This document shows, piece after piece, positions 6,206-13,171 of a stretch of DNA of 15,200 nt; the stretch's first letter is position 1, and each line of letters opens with the position of its first letter. This stretch comes from Alphaproteobacteria bacterium UBA7314 (GTDB lineage: Bacteria > Pseudomonadota > Alphaproteobacteria > MPNO01 > UBA830): the NCBI GenBank assembly GCA_002471575.1, contig DKQG01000043.1, positions 1 through 15,200 of the forward strand, in the 5' to 3' direction. A program made the translations under genes and the position numbers. The notes beneath the pieces are model-generated. The model was not told the origin of the DNA. It searched no databases and saw only the letters and a list, made by a program, of their open reading frames with translations.

Positions 6206-6844
6206 TCAGCCCTTCTTGCCGAAAAGTCCCCCGATCGAGCGTACGATCTGGTTCCAAAGAACTTTGAACGCCATACCGCCCACCTGCGCTGGCGCGGCCG
6301 CCGGCTGGGGCGGTGGTGGCGCCGCTGCATCAGAAGGCATCGCCGCACTGTCTTCGGCAGCGGCTGTTGCAACATCGCCGCCAGCCGACTGATCCGCTTC
6401 GATCTGTTTGGAAAGGTTGTTGGCGAACTGGCCGATGATCTGGCTGGCAAGATCCTGAATCATGCCGGCGCCCCTGCCGTATTGCGCCACTGACCCGGAC
6501 AATTGCAGGTCGGTGTGAATCTTCACCGACGATCCGGCATCAGAGGGTTCCAGATGAAAGCCGACATTCGCGTTCGCGCCGCCGCGGCCCTTTGCGTCGG
6601 CACCCTGCGCCTTCACGGTGGCGGTATGCACGGCATCGTCGATGTCTTCAAACGTCGCCGTGCCCTGGAACGTGAGCGCTACCGGGCCGAGCCTGACCGA
6701 GACCTTTCCCTTAAAGGTTTTGTCGTCGACAATTTCGGTCAGCTCAGCCCCTGGCATGCAGGGCGCGATCCGTTCGATATCCATCAGGGTCTTCCATGCC
6801 TGATCGGGCGGCAGGGGAACCTCGAAACTGTTGTCGAAATCCAT
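6206..6844 (-). CDS. coxG: CoxG-type SRPBCC protein (CO dehydrogenase subunit G family)
   Basis: A 212-residue protein. Residues 1-150 form a SRPBCC/START-like ligand-binding domain with typical CoxG wording: FEVPLPPDQAWKTLMDIERI, CMPGAEL, FKGKVSVRLGP and the RGAGMIQDLASQI helix. Residues 151-190 are a low-complexity Ala/Pro linker, and residues 191-212 form an amphipathic helix ending in FGKKG that probably docks on the membrane. In CO dehydrogenase systems CoxG helps attach the Mo-hydroxylase to the membrane and has been linked to quinone handling. It starts 15 nt after the upstream coxL-like gene with GGAG 7 nt before ATG, so the two are co-transcribed. It presumably serves that large subunit. 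The family is often found beside Mo-hydroxylases that do not oxidise CO, so presence does not prove CO use. Confidence 0.92.
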   Translation of the reverse strand: MDFDNSFEVPLPPDQAWKTLMDIERIAPCMPGAELTEIVDDKTFKGKVSVRLGPVALTFQGTATFEDIDDAVHTATVKAQGADAKGRGGANANVGFHLEPSDAGSSVKIHTDLQLSGSVAQYGRGAGMIQDLASQIIGQFANNLSKQIEADQSAGGDVATAAAEDSAAMPSDAAAPPPPQPAAAPAQVGGMAFKVLWNQIVRSIGGLFGKKG

Positions 6845-6859
6845 AGGTGGCTCCTTCTT

Positions 6860-9196
6860 TTATTCTGCTGCTTGGTTGGGGGTGCTATTCAACGCCTGCC
6901 AGACACGGTTGGGCGATGCCGGCATGTCGAACGTCCTCACACCGCGAGTAGCCATCGCGTCGCAAATCGCATTCATCACGGCAGACATGGCGCCTACACA
7001 GCCGGCTTCACCCGCGCCCTTGATGCCCATCGGGTTGGTCGGGGTCGGTACTTCGTTTTCTCTCATTTCGAAACCGGGGCAATCGTCGGCGCGCGGCAAC
7101 GTGTAATCCATGAATGATCCGGAAACCATCTGGCCGGACTCGTCGTCCCATACCACGTTTTCGCACATAATTTGCCCGATCCCCTGCACGGCACCGCCGT
7201 GTACCTGTCCGGCCAGCAGCATCGGATTGATAACGGTTCCGACGTCGTCGACCATGCAGTAGCGCATGATTTCGGTTGTGCCGGTATCGGGATCGATTTC
7301 GACCTCAACAACGTGACATCCGTTGGGAAAAGTTGGCGCCGGCGGCGACCAGGCCGCCCATTCGTCGAGACCAAGCTCGAAGCCGGGCGGCGCGGTCATG
7401 AAATTGTGCGCATGCCTGGCCGCGTCCGTCAGGTTCATGGTCTTGTCGGTGCCTGCGACGGTGAACGTGCCGTCGTCGAACTCGATGTCCTCGACCGCGA
7501 CTTCCAGATGATGGGCGACCAGCGGTTTGCATTTTTCAACGATCTTGTTTGCCGCGAGCTGGATCGATGCTCCGCCGACGCCAGAAGACCGAGATCCGAA
7601 CGTACCGGTTCCCATCATCGAGACATCGGAATCGCCCTGAGCGATCCGCACCTGTTCGAATTCTAGGCCCAGCATGTCGGCCAGCATCTGCCGGAAAATC
7701 GTTTCATGACCTTGGCCGTGGTTGTGCGTACCCATAATCAGGGTCACCGTGCCCGACGGATCAAACCGAATCTGCGCCCATTCGGGCGGGCCGCCGGCCG
7801 ATTGTTCGATGCAGTTGGCGATTCCGATCCCGCGCAGTTTGCCGGTGCTTTCGGAATCCGCCCTGCGCTCCGTGAACTCAGCGTAGTCTATCATCTCCAG
7901 CGCGGCGTCCATGTTCTTCTCAAACTCGCCGGAATCGTATGTGAACAGGAACCCTGTGCTGTAGGGCTCGCTGATTTCGGGGATCAGATTACGGCGCCGG
8001 ATCTCGGCGGCATCTATCCCCATTTCACGTGCAGCGGTATCGATCACGCGTTCGACACAGTAAACGGCTTCGGGCCGCCCCGCGCCACGATAGGGGCCGG
8101 TGGAATTGGTGTTGGTGAACACGCCGGTGACGTGGGTATAGATTGCTGGGGTTTTATATGTGTTCGACAGCGAGCCCAGGTTGTTGGTCGACGAATGCGG
8201 CCCCAGCAGCGTCAGATAAGCGCCTAGATTAGCAACCGTCGTGACCCGCAGGCCGGTGAAGATGCCGTTTTCGTCCAGCGCCAGTTCGGCGGTGACGACG
8301 TTGTCGCGGGCCTGATCGTCCGACTGAAACGCATCTGTCCGGTCGCCGGTCCATTTTATTGGGCGACCCAGAAGCTTCGCCGTCCAGAGTACCAGGATAT
8401 TTTCCGGGTACGGGCCGGACCGCATGCCGAACGCGCCGCCCATGTCTTCGGAAACGACACGCAGCTTGTTCTGGGGCACTTTAAGGATGGGCTCGGCCAA
8501 CGCCTGGCGCACCCCGTGCGGTCCCTGCGTGCCGGTCATTAGGGTGTATCGTTCGTCGAATTCATCGTACTCGCCGATACAGGCGCGCGGTTCCATCGGC
8601 GCGACAGAAACTCGGCTGATATTGATGTCCAGCCTAGTAACGTGGTGCGCGTCTGCGAAGGCCGCTTCGGTCTTGTCCTTGTCGCCAAGCTCGAAGACGA
8701 AACAAACGTTGTCTGACGCTTCGTCCCAGACGGTACCGGCGTCTGTGTCTAGGGCGTGGGCCGTGCTGGTGATGGCTTTTTGCTCGTCGTAGTCGACGAT
8801 TATCAGTTCCGCGGCGTCCTGTGCCTGCTTTGCGGTTTCTGCGACCACCCAGCACACCGGGTCGCCTACCATTTTAACGGCGCCGGCACGCAAAGCGGCA
8901 TTCGGCGGCAGAAACATGGGCGAGCCGTCGGGCTTATGCCGCGGCACGGCGCAGGGAATATTGCCAAGCCCAGACGCGGCATAATCGTCGCCGGTCCAGA
9001 CACCGAGTACTCCAGCGGCATTCTCCGCTGCCGAGGTATCGATCGACAGTATTTTCGCGTTAGCGTAGGGAGATCGGAGCACGTAGCCATAGGCTTGGTC
9101 CGGCCGGTTCAAATCGTCCGAGTAACGCCCGCCACCACGCAGCAGGCGCGGGTCTTCCCAGCGCGGCACACCCTGTCCGATTCCAAATTTGGTCAT
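6860..9196 (-). CDS. Xanthine dehydrogenase/CoxL-family molybdopterin-binding large subunit (form II type)
   Basis: A 778-residue molybdenum hydroxylase large subunit. It begins with MTKFGIGQGVPRWEDPRLL, as the family does. It shows GGAFGMR (253-259) for the Mo cofactor, the active-site loop PYRGAGR (368-374), a GQGHETIFRQ cofactor segment, and the catalytic Glu near residue 730 in KGAGEAG. The loop is of form II (YRGAGR), not the Cys-containing CSFR loop of true aerobic CO dehydrogenases. The substrate is therefore probably an N-heterocycle, aldehyde or other hydroxylatable compound rather than CO. No 2Fe-2S small subunit or FAD medium subunit lies on either side, which is odd for this family. 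ATG 9196 fits the family's start and has AGGG upstream; an in-frame ATG at 9232 with GGGAG is an alternative. It lies 99 bp after the EamA gene and directly before coxG. Confidence 0.93.
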   Translation of the reverse strand: MTKFGIGQGVPRWEDPRLLRGGGRYSDDLNRPDQAYGYVLRSPYANAKILSIDTSAAENAAGVLGVWTGDDYAASGLGNIPCAVPRHKPDGSPMFLPPNAALRAGAVKMVGDPVCWVVAETAKQAQDAAELIIVDYDEQKAITSTAHALDTDAGTVWDEASDNVCFVFELGDKDKTEAAFADAHHVTRLDINISRVSVAPMEPRACIGEYDEFDERYTLMTGTQGPHGVRQALAEPILKVPQNKLRVVSEDMGGAFGMRSGPYPENILVLWTAKLLGRPIKWTGDRTDAFQSDDQARDNVVTAELALDENGIFTGLRVTTVANLGAYLTLLGPHSSTNNLGSLSNTYKTPAIYTHVTGVFTNTNSTGPYRGAGRPEAVYCVERVIDTAAREMGIDAAEIRRRNLIPEISEPYSTGFLFTYDSGEFEKNMDAALEMIDYAEFTERRADSESTGKLRGIGIANCIEQSAGGPPEWAQIRFDPSGTVTLIMGTHNHGQGHETIFRQMLADMLGLEFEQVRIAQGDSDVSMMGTGTFGSRSSGVGGASIQLAANKIVEKCKPLVAHHLEVAVEDIEFDDGTFTVAGTDKTMNLTDAARHAHNFMTAPPGFELGLDEWAAWSPPAPTFPNGCHVVEVEIDPDTGTTEIMRYCMVDDVGTVINPMLLAGQVHGGAVQGIGQIMCENVVWDDESGQMVSGSFMDYTLPRADDCPGFEMRENEVPTPTNPMGIKGAGEAGCVGAMSAVMNAICDAMATRGVRTFDMPASPNRVWQALNSTPNQAAE

Positions 9197-9295
9197 CCCG
9201 TTACCCTTTAAAAGGTGTTGATCTATGTTCATTTTATGTAGCTCCCTGGCGACCACCTTGCAAGTTGCGCGGGTGGAGAGAGCCGGAGCCGTAGA

Positions 9296-10198
9296 TCAGG
9301 TTAGTAGAAGTACCAGAATGCCGACCACGATGGCGATACAACCGGCGACTTCCAGCCGGTTGATCTTCTCTTTGAAAATGAATACCGTCGAAGCGAAGGT
9401 GAAAATTATCTCGATCTGAGCGACGGCCTTCACGACCGCGGCTTTTTCGAGGGTCATTGCGGTAAACCAGCCAAACGATGCAGACGCGCCGAAGAACCCG
9501 ACCGCCAGCGCAGGTTTCCAAGCCGCCAAGATGCGCCGCAGTTCGGCGGGATCGCGCAGTGTAATGAATGCCAGCATAATCACGGTCTGGAAAAGGATGG
9601 CGGCGCATAGTGTTACCCCGCCCTGCATTAGGAAATTTGGACCACCCAGCGATAACGACGCGCCGCGGTATCCGACCGCCGCGATGCCGAAAAACGTGCC
9701 GGAACAGAGCCCGATAGCGACGCTGCGGGTCGCGAGCGAAGTGACCAGCGCGCTTGGCTTAAGCTCGGTACGGGCGACCGATATCAGCATCACGCCGGCA
9801 ACGGAAATCGCGATCGCCAGCAGCGCCACCCAGGACACCGTTTCGGAGAGAAAGATCAGACCGAACAGGGCCGCCTGCGCCGGTTCGGTCCGTGAATAGG
9901 CGGTGCCGACCGCGAAGTTGCGAAAGCTGAAAAGGTGGATCAGCAAGGCTTGGGCGAAAATCTGGGCCAGTGCCGCCAGCACCACCCACCCCGCGAACAC
10001 CCAGTGCAGACGGGGTAGCGGATAGCCCATGAAGTAATAGAGGATGCCTAGGAATAGGAACGCGAAGGGCAGCCCGTACCCAAACCGCACGAAGGTCGCC
10101 CCCGTCGTGCCTATATGGCCTTTCAGGTATTTCTGAAGCGTCGAGCGAACGTTCTGCAGAAACGCCGCCGCAATGGTTATGACGACCCAGGTGTCCAT
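9296..10198 (-). CDS. EamA-family (drug/metabolite transporter superfamily) permease
   Basis: A 300-residue inner-membrane protein with about ten hydrophobic segments arranged as two EamA repeats, the normal length and layout. Characteristic parts are the YSRTEPAQAALFGLIFLSE segment closing the first repeat and AVAQIEIIFTFASTVFIFKE followed by a short IAIVVGILVLLL helix closing the second. Family members export or import small metabolites such as amino acids, purines and sugars; the substrate here is unknown. ATG 10198 has a GAGGG stretch about 12 nt upstream, rather far. The gene is on the same strand as coxL with a 99-bp gap, so it may be the first gene of an EamA-coxL-coxG unit. It could move the substrate or product of the Mo-hydroxylase, which is inference from position. 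Confidence 0.88.
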   Translation of the reverse strand: MDTWVVITIAAAFLQNVRSTLQKYLKGHIGTTGATFVRFGYGLPFAFLFLGILYYFMGYPLPRLHWVFAGWVVLAALAQIFAQALLIHLFSFRNFAVGTAYSRTEPAQAALFGLIFLSETVSWVALLAIAISVAGVMLISVARTELKPSALVTSLATRSVAIGLCSGTFFGIAAVGYRGASLSLGGPNFLMQGGVTLCAAILFQTVIMLAFITLRDPAELRRILAAWKPALAVGFFGASASFGWFTAMTLEKAAVVKAVAQIEIIFTFASTVFIFKEKINRLEVAGCIAIVVGILVLLLT

Positions 10199-10229
10199 GA
10201 GCGTATAGTGCCCTCAAGGCTGGTGGTTC

Positions 10230-10307
10230 GAGATCCCCGCTTTCGTGGCGATGACTTGAAATTAGTTGCCGAATTTCATTCCATCATTCCCGTTAAGACG
10301 GGAAGGA
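10230..10307. repeat. Paired degenerate palindromic repeat, locus 2
   Basis: Unit 10230-10255 (GAGATCCCCGCTTTCG...GATGAC) is followed by an oppositely oriented unit 10283-10307 (ATCATTCCCGTTAAGACGGG...). They fill the gap between the SDR 3' end and the EamA 5' end. Here the two units point outward, the reverse of loci 1 and 3. Confidence 0.55.
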
Positions 10308-10316
10308 AGGTGACGC

Positions 10317-11138
10317 CTAGGCCCGGTCCCCGAAACCCGCCGGCGCCGAACAGCCGGCCGCGGCATCGTCGGGTGCCAGGCTTTCGTCCCAAAGCCGACC
10401 GATAAACCGCTTGCCGTTCCATCCATCGGACTGCTTCGACGCCAGCCACACGATGGGCGCGCGCATCACGACCGGATCGACCAGCATACCGTCTGCGCCG
10501 GACCGGCCCTCGTCGCCCGGGTTGCCGGGCAGTAGGTTGGTATCGGCGGCGCCGCCCGGGATCAGGATGTTGCAGGTCACGCCGGTGCCGTCGAGATCTT
10601 CCGACCAGCAGCTCGTCGTCGCTTCCATCGCCGCCTTCGACGGTCCGTAGGGTGAAAACCCGGCGCGCTGCATGGTGTGGATCGACGTGGTGACGTTGAC
10701 GACCCGGCCCCAGCCTTTTTCGAGCATGTAGGGCACGGCCTCGCGGGCCATCTGGAACCCGCCATTTACGTTGGTTTCGATGATCTGCGCCCAGATGTCG
10801 GCTTTCACGTCCCAGAACTTGGTCGGTGTTCGGTTGAACGTGTCGGAAACTAGGAGCATGCCGACCCCAGCGTTATTCACCAGCATGTCGACTCCGCCGA
10901 ATTCGGACACAGTCTCGGCGACGATCTGTGTGCAGGCCGCTGGGTCGCGGATATCGGCGACCATCGCTTTCACGTTCCCGTCCAGGTCTCTCGTTTCGCT
11001 TTCGATGTCGTCGGCGATATGCATGGCCGCGGTGACGTTAGCGCCAGCGCCGACGAGCGCATGAACCATCGACCGTCCAAGTCCGCGGCCGCCGCCGGTC
11101 ACGATGCAGGTGGTGCCGTTTAGATCCGTTGTTGTCAT
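10317..11138 (-). CDS. Short-chain dehydrogenase/reductase (SDR) family oxidoreductase
   Basis: A 273-residue classical SDR with a Rossmann fold. The nucleotide-binding motif TGGGRGLG is at 14-21, ADIRD near 61-65 marks the adenine pocket, NNAG is at 88-91, Asn123 is in place, and the catalytic Ser152, Tyr164 and Lys168 appear in TTS and YGPSK. Such enzymes oxidise or reduce an alcohol/carbonyl with NAD(P)H in the cytoplasm; the substrate is unknown. It carries a C-terminal extension of about 20 residues rich in Ala, Asp and Gly after FIGRLWDE, which is poorly conserved in such proteins. ATG 11138 (MTTTDLNG) is chosen over the more upstream in-frame codon at 11174, because SDRs start a few residues before the first strand; its ribosome binding site is weak (GGGA). 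The coenzyme choice cannot be told safely. Confidence 0.92.
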   Translation of the reverse strand: MTTTDLNGTTCIVTGGGRGLGRSMVHALVGAGANVTAAMHIADDIESETRDLDGNVKAMVADIRDPAACTQIVAETVSEFGGVDMLVNNAGVGMLLVSDTFNRTPTKFWDVKADIWAQIIETNVNGGFQMAREAVPYMLEKGWGRVVNVTTSIHTMQRAGFSPYGPSKAAMEATTSCWSEDLDGTGVTCNILIPGGAADTNLLPGNPGDEGRSGADGMLVDPVVMRAPIVWLASKQSDGWNGKRFIGRLWDESLAPDDAAAGCSAPAGFGDRA

Positions 11139-11310
11139 TTGATGCGTCCCAGTTGCAGAATTTCGATGTGCCAATCTAGCACGGCGGCTGGGCCTTCATA
11201 AGGGGACGCCGCCTTTCGCCCCATCCCCTTCGAGTTGGTTTCCGAGTACTTCGACTTTGGTGTGCGATAGAACTCCGCGTTTTACGCGTTACTGACATGA
11301 AGGATCAGCT

Positions 11311-11670
11311 ATGGCCATTCAGTATAAGGACCCGACCCCGCTACATAGGGAACCAACCCCGCTACTTAACATTCGATGCGCCGACGAAATTTCGCCGCTG
11401 GACAACCACTATGAGGCGCGCAGGTTGCCGGTGTCCCAAGACAACCGCCCTCTGTTGGCCAGCTGGAATGTTGCCAATCTCGTTCAGTAACGCAGCAAAG
11501 GCGCAAGCAAGGTCCTCGCCCATTTCATAAAGCGCTGCGACGAGATTGCCTTTGCGCCGATGGCGTTTAGAAACCGGGTGGTCGAACATGGCGTATTTGA
11601 CTTCGATGCCGCGGTTTTCGCCAGCAAGGGGGAGGCGTTCGCAAAGACCCGTACTCATCAGAGACAGTGA
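11311..11670 (+). pseudogene. Short gene remnant with one in-frame TAA, possibly an endonuclease/exonuclease/phosphatase-fold protein
   Basis: From ATG 11311, with AAGGA (11300-11304) 6 nt upstream, one frame runs 119 codons to TGA 11668-11670. It is broken only by TAA at 11488-11490 (codon 60). Both halves look coding. Before the stop, LLASWNVANLVQ resembles the first metal-site strand of the endonuclease/exonuclease/phosphatase superfamily (SWNVANLG-x-Q). After it, KVLAHFIKRCDEIAF resembles the following helix and strand. The stop is one transition from CAA, and a Gln fits there. The protein is far shorter than such enzymes (usually 250 or more residues), so the remainder is also lost. The family guess is tentative; the broken-frame call is firmer. 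A minus-strand frame covers 11362-11658 but lacks recognisable features. The flanking stretches 11139-11310 and 11671-11773 show no gene. Confidence 0.5.
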
Positions 11671-11773
11671 AGGCCTTCAATTCCCCTGTGTGACGCTATC
11701 TGTCGGATCAACCTCACATGTGGGTGGAACTTTAAACGACCTGACCGAACGCTCTGGCGCAAAGCGTCACTTC

Positions 11774-13018
11774 TTAGTGCCGTTCCTGCACAGTCCGCAG
11801 GCGCATCAGGATCAACATCAGAATGCAGGCCACGCCGAACATCATGAATAGCGATGCGTCGAAATCGCCGGTCGCGTGTGCCAGTGCGCCCATTGACATG
11901 GGGCCCAGCACGCCGCCGACCTCGCCGACGGAAAAATACAGCCCGCTCGCCGCGCCGACGCGGCTGGTGTTGCCGTCGCCGCTTTCGATCAGCAGCAGAA
12001 TGGAGATCGAGGTCATCGCGCCGCGGCACATGCCCTGCAGGATCAGCCCGACCGCCAGCATCGGCCCCGAAGCTGACCAAACGAGAACCGTCGCACCGGC
12101 GGCACAGACGAACAGGCTGAGCAGGATCGCGAAGCGTTTATCGGGCGTCGCCATACGCGGTAACGACAGGGACGCCACCATCCCGAACAGCGTAGGGACC
12201 GCGGCCCAGTATCCTGCCTCGGATGGCGTCATCCCGTAGGACCGAAGAAGATCCGGCAGCCAGTGGTTCATGCCGTGATTGTAGAAAAGGATGAACAGGC
12301 CGAGCAGCAGGACAAGACGGACGACGGGATCGCGAATCAATTCGAGGAACACGTCCATCGACCGGCGTTTTTCTTCTGCCTTAAGCCGGGCTTCCAGGTC
12401 GCGGCTGGCGGGGTGGGCGCTGATGGCCAGCCAGATAGCGCCTACGGCGACGATAAACAGGGCATAGCCCGACATCAGGTCGCGCCAGTCGCCCCCGATG
12501 GCGGGCAGGAAAACGCTGTTGGTTAGCGCGACCGCGACAATGCCCCCCGTGGCGTTCCCGGTGAAGTAGATGCCCATCGCGAGGCCGCGCTCCTTGCCAG
12601 TGAACCAAAGGCTGACGACCTTGGGCGCGCCGGATGAAATCAGGGGGCCGCCGAGGCCGAACACCATCACGGCGAGCAATAGAGTGACGTAGTCCGTCGC
12701 CAAGCCGCGCAGCGCGACCGAGGCCGCGATCACCAAGACCGAGGCGAACATCATGCGGCGCGGGCCGAACCGGTCGAGCAGTCCGCCGCAGGGGACGGAG
12801 CAGAAGATATAGGTCAGCTGCCAGGCGGCCAGCACGGTGCCCATCTCGCCCCGGTGCATGCCGAGATCGGCCATCAGACGATAAACCAGCGGCGCCATCG
12901 ACGCGCTCGCCACCGCGAACGCGAAATAGAGCAGCCACACTCCGGCCAGCATCGTCCAGCGATAAGGGTGCGGCGGTCCTGCGGCGATATCGTCGGAAAG
13001 GGTCGGGGCGAGCGCCAT
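11774..13018 (-). CDS. Major facilitator superfamily (MFS) transporter
   Basis: A 414-residue inner-membrane protein with twelve predicted transmembrane helices, the standard MFS size. The signature loop between helices 2 and 3, GGLLDRFGPRRMM, is at 78-90. The central cytoplasmic loop after helix 6 is charged (DLEARLKAEEKRR, about residue 207). WRDLMSGYALFIVAVGAIW forms part of helix 6, and FYNHGMNHWLPDLLRSYGM follows helix 7, reminiscent of the CynX/NNP-like or oxalate-formate-antiporter-like branches. The substrate cannot be assigned. ATG 13018 has no convincing Shine-Dalgarno sequence. Downstream of fhs on the same strand, it is separated from it by 153 bp that carry paired repeats, so the two are probably not one operon. 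An anion or C1-related substrate would suit the neighbour, but this is speculation. Confidence 0.9.
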   Translation of the reverse strand: MALAPTLSDDIAAGPPHPYRWTMLAGVWLLYFAFAVASASMAPLVYRLMADLGMHRGEMGTVLAAWQLTYIFCSVPCGGLLDRFGPRRMMFASVLVIAASVALRGLATDYVTLLLAVMVFGLGGPLISSGAPKVVSLWFTGKERGLAMGIYFTGNATGGIVAVALTNSVFLPAIGGDWRDLMSGYALFIVAVGAIWLAISAHPASRDLEARLKAEEKRRSMDVFLELIRDPVVRLVLLLGLFILFYNHGMNHWLPDLLRSYGMTPSEAGYWAAVPTLFGMVASLSLPRMATPDKRFAILLSLFVCAAGATVLVWSASGPMLAVGLILQGMCRGAMTSISILLLIESGDGNTSRVGAASGLYFSVGEVGGVLGPMSMGALAHATGDFDASLFMMFGVACILMLILMRLRTVQERH

Positions 13019-13088
13019 ATGCTAGGGTTTAGGGGATTTGGTGCAGTTGGGAAATGGGTAAGAAGGGTCCACCTTTTCCCTTACTCGT

Positions 13089-13166
13089 GTCACCCCCGCG
13101 CAAGCGTGGATTTTTCGCCATTAGGAACTGCGTTCAGGAAGACTACCGCCTTCGCGGAAATGACGG
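13089..13166. repeat. Paired degenerate palindromic repeat, locus 3
   Basis: Unit 13089-13114 (GTCACCCCCGCGCAAGCG...) and inverted unit 13141-13166 (GACTACCGCCTTCGCGG...ATGACGG) are 26 nt apart and sit between the fhs stop and the MFS start. Spacing and orientation match locus 1. Confidence 0.55.
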
Positions 13167-13171
13167 TGTGA

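Noticed and set aside
6860..9196. Aerobic CO dehydrogenase (form I) assignment
   Set aside because: The Cys-containing CSFR active-site loop is absent; the loop is YRGAGR.
11143..11172. Sigma54-like TTGGCAC upstream of the SDR gene on the minus strand
   Set aside because: The following GC is 16 nt, not 12 nt, after the GG, so the -24/-12 geometry fails.
11690..11770. Inverted repeat GTGACGCT / AGCGTCAC separated by 65 nt near the MFS 3' end
   Set aside because: Only 8 bp with a long spacer, no element between the arms and no target duplication seen; chance is likely.
12381..12938. Minus-strand open frame in a second phase within the MFS gene
   Set aside because: Arg/Gly/Ala-rich shadow product typical of an alternative phase of a GC-rich gene; the MFS frame has the signature loop.
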